Source: Microbacter margulisiae (lineage in GTDB: Bacteria; Bacteroidota; Bacteroidia; Bacteroidales; Paludibacteraceae). From it: 64,000 nucleotides of DNA. Made by a program: the position numbers and the translations under genes. Shown here piece by piece: positions 58,056-64,000 of the stretch (position 1 is its first letter; each line of letters starts with the position of its first letter). The stretch lies in assembly GCF_014192515.1 (NCBI RefSeq), contig NZ_JACHYB010000001.1, positions 930,001 through 994,000 on the forward strand, given 5' to 3'. A model generated the notes under the pieces. That model saw only the letters and a program-made list of their open reading frames with translations. It had not been told where the DNA came from and searched no databases.

Positions 58056-59714
58056 TTATGCTCCGGCAAGTAGCTGCTTAGCGTTATCAATCGCAGCCTG
58101 GGTTACGGAAGCTCCGCTCAGCATTGTCGCAATTTCGGCAACTCTTTCTGTTTCAGATAATTTTTGAATTGTTGTTTCTGATATTGCATTATGAATTGTT
58201 TTAGAAACGCGATAATGAAACATTCCTTTAGCTGCAATCTGAGGCAAATGAGTAATTGCAATTACTTGCATAACACCACCCAATTGTTTCATTATTAATG
58301 ACATGGCATTTGCTATTTCACCTGAAATACCCATATCGATTTCATCAAAAATAATAGTTGGCAATGATTTCGTATTAGCAATTAAGGATTTAAGGCTTAG
58401 CATTACACGTGAAATTTCTCCTCCGGATGCAATTTGGGCTACCGGCTGCGGTTTGACCTGCATGTTCGAAGAAAATAAAAATTGTATTTCATCGTGTCCT
58501 ATCAATGTCCAGTCGGTCAGTTGTTTTCGCTCAACCTGAAAAACAACGTGTTTCATCCCCAATTGTCTAAGTTGTTTTTCAACATGTTGAACTATTACAG
58601 AAAAAGATTTTTCTCTTTCAACAGATAATTGCTCACCTAAAACAACAACTTCCTGGAGCAAATGAGCAGTTTCTTTTTCAAGTGTCAAAATATCCTCATC
58701 AAATTCTTCAATATGTTTTAATTCCGTCGCAAACTTATCACGCAAATCAATTAACGCTGAAAGTGTAGTCACACGATGCTTTTGCTCCAGGCTATAAAGT
58801 TCATCCAGCCGCTGTTGTACTTGTAGCAAACGATCCGGCTCCACATCAATTGACATTTCATGCTTGCCTAGCTCTCCGGTAATATCTTTTAGTTCTATCT
58901 GTATAGAATCAATACGTCGTTCATACTCTTCCATGGCAGGAAAGAGTTGTTGGGCGTGGCGCATCATTCCCATGGCTTCTTTTAAAGAAGATAATACAGC
59001 ATTGTCGTGACCATCAATTATATGTAACGTTTTTTGCAAATAATCTTTGATCTCTCCTGCATGTTGCAAAATATTTAGTTCTTCTTCGAGCATTTCTTGC
59101 TCGTCATCAACTAATTTTGCATCAAGTAGTTGCTGCCATTGAAACAATAAATAATCCCGCTCGGCCTGTTTTTGTAAAGACAGACTACGTAAATCGACTA
59201 ATTGTTTTTGCTTTATTTGATAGGAAGCAAAAGCATTCTGGTATTCTTTTAAAAGGAGTCTGGTATTTGCAACTATATCAACAACATTCAATTGGAAAGC
59301 ACTATGTTGAAGTAATAGATTCTGGTGTTGAGAATGAATATCGATTAATTTTTCTCCCAATTCCTTCAATTGTAGCAGCCCAACCGGTGAGTCGTTTATA
59401 AAGGCCCGTGATTTGCCTGAAGCATAAATTTCGCGCCGAATAATGGTTTCATCTGCATATTCCAATTCATTAGTTGCAAAGAAAGGCTGCAAGTCATATG
59501 ATACAATAGTAAAAGTTCCTTCTATCACACACTTTGACGCCCCTTCCCGAATTGCCTTTGAATCCGTTCGCTGTCCTAAAATTAAACCTAAGGCCCCTAA
59601 AATAATAGATTTTCCAGCACCTGTTTCACCAGTTATAACCGAAAAGCCTTGGCCAAAATCTATGGAAAGGCGTTCTATCAGAACATAATTTTCAATGTAT
59701 AAAGAACATAACAT
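58056..59714 (-). CDS. recN: DNA repair protein RecN
   Basis: 552 residues. Walker A GETGAGKSIILGALG near 30-44, long coiled-coil arms (about 160-360), ABC signature ASGGEISRVMLSLK and Walker B IIFDEIDMGISG. An SMC-like ATPase for double-strand break repair. It follows the DUF4835 gene by 15 bases on the same strand, an order common in Bacteroidota. Confidence 0.97.
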   Translation of the reverse strand: MLCSLYIENYVLIERLSIDFGQGFSVITGETGAGKSIILGALGLILGQRTDSKAIREGASKCVIEGTFTIVSYDLQPFFATNELEYADETIIRREIYASGKSRAFINDSPVGLLQLKELGEKLIDIHSQHQNLLLQHSAFQLNVVDIVANTRLLLKEYQNAFASYQIKQKQLVDLRSLSLQKQAERDYLLFQWQQLLDAKLVDDEQEMLEEELNILQHAGEIKDYLQKTLHIIDGHDNAVLSSLKEAMGMMRHAQQLFPAMEEYERRIDSIQIELKDITGELGKHEMSIDVEPDRLLQVQQRLDELYSLEQKHRVTTLSALIDLRDKFATELKHIEEFDEDILTLEKETAHLLQEVVVLGEQLSVEREKSFSVIVQHVEKQLRQLGMKHVVFQVERKQLTDWTLIGHDEIQFLFSSNMQVKPQPVAQIASGGEISRVMLSLKSLIANTKSLPTIIFDEIDMGISGEIANAMSLIMKQLGGVMQVIAITHLPQIAAKGMFHYRVSKTIHNAISETTIQKLSETERVAEIATMLSGASVTQAAIDNAKQLLAGA

Positions 59715-59729
59715 ATCTATGCATCTTTC

Positions 59730-60626
59730 TTAATTGTTATTTTGTATTTTATCAAAACGGTTAGCTAATGCTGGGGCAACTTGCATTAGGACAGAATAGA
59801 CTCCATTTCGTTCACTGGTAGTTCCTTGAGTAAAAATATCGGCAATTTCGTCAATTTTTGAGTTTAGAAATATTGAGATCACAATATTTGAGGGAGCATT
59901 ATTATTGGCCTGTTTTAATAAAGTTAGAGCCTGAGCAATGGTTGCCCGACCATTATCCGGATTATCAGCCATCATGTCTAAGCCGAGACGATTATATTCA
60001 TAATTCAAAGTTCGTATTGAAGCTAATTTTGGATCTAAAATGCCATTAATCAATGCATATCGATTTTGATCACTTTCAAAAGCTTTCCATCCTGATTCGG
60101 TAGATGATTGCATTGAGTTGACAATAGAATTTGCGCGTTGAAAAAATGAGGTTCCCCCTTTTAAAGCAAATGAATCGGCATCTTCGCCTAAAATAATGTA
60201 TCCATAAAACATCATGACTGCCAACAAATTATTATCGACCTGATTTTCATTGATTTCCATGGATTGTCCTTCCACATAATTGAAGTTTACATTCTTATCC
60301 TGAAAATTAAAAAGAGATGTCTCATAAGAAGAATTAAAGACGGGACGACGTGATTGAACCTGTAACTCAGTAGTAAAATAATTATTAGAATATGCTTTAA
60401 CCGTAAAAATAAAATTACAATCAATCTTCTCGACAGGTGAATAATCGAGGTTGGTCCACTGACGACTATTCATCCAATCATTCAGAGCTTTCTCGAGAGT
60501 AGAAAAAGCACGCGTATTGGTACCTTGTATCATGCTGGCGTTTATCTGCACATGACAATTCAGCTCCTGAGCAGAAAGGCGTAACAATATGTTACTTAAA
60601 AGAAACAATAACACCAATTTTTTCAT
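59730..60626 (-). CDS. Exported DUF4835 protein
   Basis: 298 residues. Signal peptide 1-19 (LVLLFLLSNILLRLSAQ), then ELNCHVQINASMIQGTN and the DUF4835 blocks WTNLDYSPVEKIDCNF, QVQSRRPVFNSSYET and FYGYIILGEDADSFALKGG. Phylum-specific, probably periplasmic or outer-membrane associated, function unknown. The ATG at 60626 is used; four further codons upstream are possible. Confidence 0.92.
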   Translation of the reverse strand: MKKLVLLFLLSNILLRLSAQELNCHVQINASMIQGTNTRAFSTLEKALNDWMNSRQWTNLDYSPVEKIDCNFIFTVKAYSNNYFTTELQVQSRRPVFNSSYETSLFNFQDKNVNFNYVEGQSMEINENQVDNNLLAVMMFYGYIILGEDADSFALKGGTSFFQRANSIVNSMQSSTESGWKAFESDQNRYALINGILDPKLASIRTLNYEYNRLGLDMMADNPDNGRATIAQALTLLKQANNNAPSNIVISIFLNSKIDEIADIFTQGTTSERNGVYSVLMQVAPALANRFDKIQNNN

Positions 60627-60690
60627 ACTCCAACACAAACGATAATAGCAATTTTTGTAATTGACATCAAATACAGAATCAACTCAAAGA

Positions 60691-60698
60691 CAAAATTA
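60691..60698 (-). promoter_or_regulatory. -7 element of DUF4835-recN
   Basis: Reverse-strand TAATTTTG, 65 bases before the ATG at 60626. Confidence 0.4.
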
Positions 60699-60963
60699 CG
60701 ACAATAATTTCAAATCTCAGTTGTACATTAATCAACCATCAGCAAGTAAAATTACTATTCCGAACTTCTGCAAGGGCATAATCATTAGATACTCAAATAT
60801 TTTATATTATTTAACTCGATCATCTTATTGTAATTAATACATCTTATAACCTAGTCTCATTGTATTGAAAAACATCTTGTTTTATCACATGTCTTAATGT
60901 AAAATATACATTCTACAAAATTCTTATTATCAGTTTTTTATGCCAATAATATTGTGAATAAGA

Positions 60964-60981
60964 AAATAAATGAGTTTATTT
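60964..60981. promoter_or_regulatory. Palindrome AAATAAA-TGAG-TTTATTT, candidate operator
   Basis: Perfect 7-4-7 inverted repeat 41 bases before the regulator ATG. Position suits autoregulation of the xylose operon. The composition is low-complexity, so it may be chance. Confidence 0.25.
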
Positions 60982-61022
60982 GCATAAGAATATTACAGGT
61001 TCATATTTTTAATCTTCGTCTT

Positions 61023-61739
61023 ATGCCAGAATCAACACTATACCCTCATGTATCAGTCGATTGCGTTATTTTTGGCTTTACCGGTGAAAAGCTCAACATC
61101 CTGTTGATTTCAAGGAGTGGAATCAACGAAGAAGAGTGTTATAATGACATGAAGTTACCGGGAAGTGTGATTTATGAAAATGAAGATCTTGACGATGCTG
61201 CTTATCGTGTTCTTCATGAATTAACCGGGATCAAAAATATCTATCTTCAGCAGTTCCATAGTTTTGGTTCTCCTGAAAGAACTAAGAATCCACAGGATAT
61301 AGTTTGGCTGGAAAATGCCATTCATATGAAAATAGGCAGAATCGTTACTATCGGGTATGTGGCACTTATCAAGATAGGACAAAAACTACAAAACTTTTCC
61401 GACAAATATGAGGCGCATTGGTGCGATATAAATAACATTGGACAACTGGCGTTCGATCATAATATCATTGTAGAAAAAGCGCTTGACTACGTAAGGCTAA
61501 AACTCGAAGATGATCCTATTGGACTTTACGAATTGCTTCCAAAGCGTTTTACTGAAGCGGAATTGCGTAATTTGCACGAGATCATTTTTGGCACAAAAGT
61601 GGATATTCGCAACTTTCATAAAAAATTTCTGTCCTTGCACTATGTTGTGCCACTTGACGAAAAGCAAGAGAATGTGGCACATCGCGCTGCCCGTTATTAT
61701 CGTTTTGATAAAATCATTTATAATCAGATACATCGCTAA
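61023..61739 (+). CDS. NUDIX-family transcriptional regulator of xylose genes
   Basis: 238 residues. The N-terminal two-thirds is a NUDIX fold (VSVDCVIFGFTGEKLNILL... and LPGSVIYENEDLDDAAYRVLHEL). The Nudix box is degenerate, lacking the REUxEE metal ligands, so catalysis is unlikely. The C-terminal third is a winged helix (LLPKRFTEAELRNLHEIIFG, FHKKFLSLHYVVP, RAARYYRFDK). This is the NrtR/AraR-like class which in Bacteroides controls pentose genes. It lies 29 bases before xylB, so it probably senses a xylose-pathway metabolite. The ATG at 61023 matches the family start MPESTLYPHVSVD. Confidence 0.87.
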   Translation: MPESTLYPHVSVDCVIFGFTGEKLNILLISRSGINEEECYNDMKLPGSVIYENEDLDDAAYRVLHELTGIKNIYLQQFHSFGSPERTKNPQDIVWLENAIHMKIGRIVTIGYVALIKIGQKLQNFSDKYEAHWCDINNIGQLAFDHNIIVEKALDYVRLKLEDDPIGLYELLPKRFTEAELRNLHEIIFGTKVDIRNFHKKFLSLHYVVPLDEKQENVAHRAARYYRFDKIIYNQIHR

Positions 61740-61768
61740 TTTTTTCAATCTAAACAAAAAACACTTAT

Positions 61769-63274
61769 ATGTATTTATTAGGCTACGATATTGGCAGCTC
61801 ATCCATAAAAGCAAGTTTAGTTAATGCCGAAACAGGGAAATGTGTAGCAGAAGATTTTTCGCCGAAACAGGAAATGTCTATAACTGCTTTACGGGCCGGA
61901 TGGGCAGAACAACATCCAGATCAATGGTGGAATAATCTCAAAATAGCCACATTGTCCATACTAAATACGTCAAAAGTATCTCCGGCAGATATTAAAGCCA
62001 TTGGCATTTCTTATCAAATGCACGGATTGGTCATAATAGACAAGCAACAGCAGGTGCTTCGACCGTCTATTATTTGGTGCGATAGTCGTGCGGTTCCTTA
62101 TGGCGAAAATGCTTTCAAAACTATTGGAAAAACAACATGTTTAGAACATTTGCTAAATTCTCCCGGTAATTTTACAGCGGCAAAACTTGCATGGATAAAA
62201 CAACATGAACCGGAATTATATGACAAGATAGACAAGATTATGTTGCCCGGAGACTATATTGCCATGCGCATGACAGGTAAAGCGGTGACAACTATATCAG
62301 GATTATCGGAAGGTATATTTTGGGATTTCAAAAAGAACTATATATCCAAACCTTTACTTGATTATTTCGGATTCTCATCTAATATCTTGCCTGATATTGT
62401 ACCAACTTTTGGCATACAAGGAGAGCTTATGCCTCATATTGCCAAAGAACTAGGATTGGCAGCAGGAATTCCGGTAACATACCGGGCAGGTGATCAGCCT
62501 AACAATGCTTTATCGCTTAATGTATTTAATCCAGGAGAAATAGCAGCCACAGCTGGAACTTCAGGCGTAGTGTACGGTGTTAATGCCCAAATAAATTACG
62601 ATCCATTATCACGTGTCAACATGTTTGCCCATGTGAACCATTCTGTCGATCAACCTCGTTTAGGAGTATTGCTATGCATCAACGGTACAAGTATTCTCAA
62701 CACATGGATTAAAAATAATGTGGCACCGGAGAATCTTAGTTACAAAGAAATTGATCAATTAGCCGCAACCGTTCCTGTCGGAGCGGCTGGATTATCCGTG
62801 CTTCCTTTTGGGAATGGGGCGGAAAGAGTTTTGAGCAATAAAGAAACCGGCTGTTCAATAAACGGAATCAATTTCAACATTCACAGCAAAGCCCATGTCA
62901 TACGTGCTGCACAAGAGGGAATTGCGTTCTCGTTCAAATATGGCATTGATATAATGAACAATTTGGGCATGGAAATCAAAGTAATTCGTGCCGGCAAAGC
63001 GAATATGTTCCTCAGTTCTTTGTTCCGTGAGACGCTTTCAACCATTACGGGAGCTACAATAGAACTTTATGATACTGACGGAGCTATAGGAGCAGCCAAG
63101 GGAGCAGGTATTGGCGTAGGAATCTTCAAAAATAATGAAGAAGCTTTTGCTTCGCTTACAAAAATGGAAACGATCACCCCAAACAGAAAACAAGAAGAAG
63201 CTGTTCATATTGCTTATGACAAATGGGAGAACACATTAAATACTGTTTTATCATCTTCGTGTACAGAAAAATAA
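61769..63274 (+). CDS. xylB: Xylulokinase
   Basis: 501 residues, FGGY kinase. N-terminal phosphate loop GYDIGSSSIKASL, the substrate-binding SYQMHGLVIID, the aspartate in YRAGDQPNNALS and the C-terminal ADP loop GAIGAAKGAGIG. It phosphorylates D-xylulose, feeding xylulose 5-phosphate to transketolase (48579). It lies 29 bases after its regulator and 52 before xylA. Confidence 0.95.
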   Translation: MYLLGYDIGSSSIKASLVNAETGKCVAEDFSPKQEMSITALRAGWAEQHPDQWWNNLKIATLSILNTSKVSPADIKAIGISYQMHGLVIIDKQQQVLRPSIIWCDSRAVPYGENAFKTIGKTTCLEHLLNSPGNFTAAKLAWIKQHEPELYDKIDKIMLPGDYIAMRMTGKAVTTISGLSEGIFWDFKKNYISKPLLDYFGFSSNILPDIVPTFGIQGELMPHIAKELGLAAGIPVTYRAGDQPNNALSLNVFNPGEIAATAGTSGVVYGVNAQINYDPLSRVNMFAHVNHSVDQPRLGVLLCINGTSILNTWIKNNVAPENLSYKEIDQLAATVPVGAAGLSVLPFGNGAERVLSNKETGCSINGINFNIHSKAHVIRAAQEGIAFSFKYGIDIMNNLGMEIKVIRAGKANMFLSSLFRETLSTITGATIELYDTDGAIGAAKGAGIGVGIFKNNEEAFASLTKMETITPNRKQEEAVHIAYDKWENTLNTVLSSSCTEK

Positions 63275-63326
63275 ATCAAAAATACACACAAAGACAATTT
63301 ATAAATCACATTAATCAAAAACTATC

Positions 63327-64000
63327 ATGAGTATTTTATTAGGGGATAAAGAATTTTTCCCAGGCATTGGCCAAATTAAATTTGAAGGAAAAGAAAGCAA
63401 AAATCCATTTGCATTTCGTTATTATGATGCTGAAAAAGTAGTTCTTGGACGCAAAATGAAAGATTGGTTGCGATTCTCGATGGCCTATTGGCATACATTA
63501 TGTGGAACAGGAGGCGATCCATTTGGACCAGGCACCAAAGTATTTCCGTGGGACGCAAAATCAAACGCCGTGGAAAGGGCTAAGGACAAAATGGATGCTG
63601 CATTTGAGTTCATGACCAAAATAGGCATAAACTACTATTGCTTTCATGACATTGACTTAGTCGATTCATCTTCATTCAATGAGTATGAAAAGAATCTGCA
63701 TGCAATTGTTGATTATGCAAAACAAAAGCAAGCTGCTTCGGGAGTTAAACTGCTTTGGGGTACAGCAAATGTCTTCAGTAATCCTCGTTTTATGAATGGA
63801 GCCGCCACAAATCCTGATTTTCAAGCAGTAGCATGCGCCGGATTTCAAATCAAAAATGCATTAGACGCTACTATCGCTTTAGGAGGTGAAAATTATGTGT
63901 TCTGGGGTGGACGTGAAGGTTATATGAGTTTGCTCAACACCAACATGAAGCTGGAAAAAGAAAATTTGGCCAGAATGCTCACCATGGCACGAGACTATGC
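63327..64000 (+). CDS. xylA: Xylose isomerase, 5' part
   Basis: Starts at the ATG at 63327 and runs off the window (about 224 codons seen of an expected 430-440). Motifs: [43 protein letters not shown] (His-Asp of the active site) and [15 protein letters not shown]. It converts D-xylose to D-xylulose. Third gene of regulator-xylB-xylA; a xylose transporter probably lies further right. Confidence 0.97.
   Translation, partial: MSILLGDKEFFPGIGQIKFEGKESKNPFAFRYYDAEKVVLGRKMKDWLRFSMAYWHTLCGTGGDPFGPGTKVFPWDAKSNAVERAKDKMDAAFEFMTKIGINYYCFHDIDLVDSSSFNEYEKNLHAIVDYAKQKQAASGVKLLWGTANVFSNPRFMNGAATNPDFQAVACAGFQIKNALDATIALGGENYVFWGGREGYMSLLNTNMKLEKENLARMLTMARDY

Larger units (their letters stand above)
60627..61022. 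other. Divergent intergenic region, DUF4835 / xyl operon
   Basis: 396 AT-rich bases with reverse-strand TAATTTTG (60691-60698) and a palindrome at 60964-60981. No gene or RNA is seen. A GTG at 60954 could extend the regulator gene leftward, but the added residues are unlike its family. Confidence 0.5.

Overview
The window is a chromosomal segment of a member of the Bacteroidota, most likely the order Bacteroidales. Supporting signs are: many TAnnTTTG-type -7 promoter elements in front of genes; almost no Shine-Dalgarno sequences; family markers largely confined to the phylum (DUF4835, DUF4294, a type IX secretion C-terminal domain, fused RibBA, a NUDIX-family sugar regulator beside xylB-xylA, a TonB-linked beta-barrel with a carboxypeptidase-like N-terminal domain); and a flavodiiron protein plus PPi-dependent phosphofructokinase, which suit an anaerobic or microaerophilic fermenter. 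The species cannot be named from the sequence alone.

Positions 1-13100 are accessory in character: a lone fibronectin-III protein, a Crp/Fnr-type regulator with a textbook promoter, an orphan membrane-anchored protein, a thioredoxin-like protein, a large EF-hand membrane protein, a periplasmic trehalase and a TonB-linked outer-membrane barrel. Between them lie long non-coding stretches with unusual repeats: REP-like GTA hairpins (243-438), a 21-bp tandem array (1599-1862), a large imperfect palindrome (3213-3458) and a dispersed low-complexity family that recurs near 5330-5530 and 44485-44800. A tRNA with anticodon CAT closes the region.

Positions 13100-41250 are mainly housekeeping genes: a HAD phosphatase and YraN; a reverse-strand hpt-adk-alaS cluster; lepA-PBP1A-TPR; lptF/G-ribBA; PPi-phosphofructokinase; folK; a small protein/GNAT pair that resembles a toxin-antitoxin module; a YugP-type protease; pyrF; a pseudouridine synthase; algH; topA; a DEAD-box helicase; and leuS. 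A decayed transposase-like remnant (41291-41667) follows leuS.

Positions 41760-60630 hold an M16 protease, radA, tRNA-Gly and tRNA-Leu, prs, an acidic small protein, transketolase, a flavodiiron protein, nagB, a phosphoglycolate-type phosphatase with recQ, DUF4294, DUF1015, a protein that is almost only a T9SS sorting domain, recN and DUF4835. The right end (61023-64000) is a xylose operon: NUDIX-type regulator, xylulokinase and the first part of xylose isomerase, cut by the window edge.

No CRISPR array, intact insertion sequence, prophage, rRNA operon or replication origin was seen. The most promising less-described items are the 53-residue protein/GNAT pair, the large palindrome, the 21-bp tandem array and the EF-hand membrane protein.
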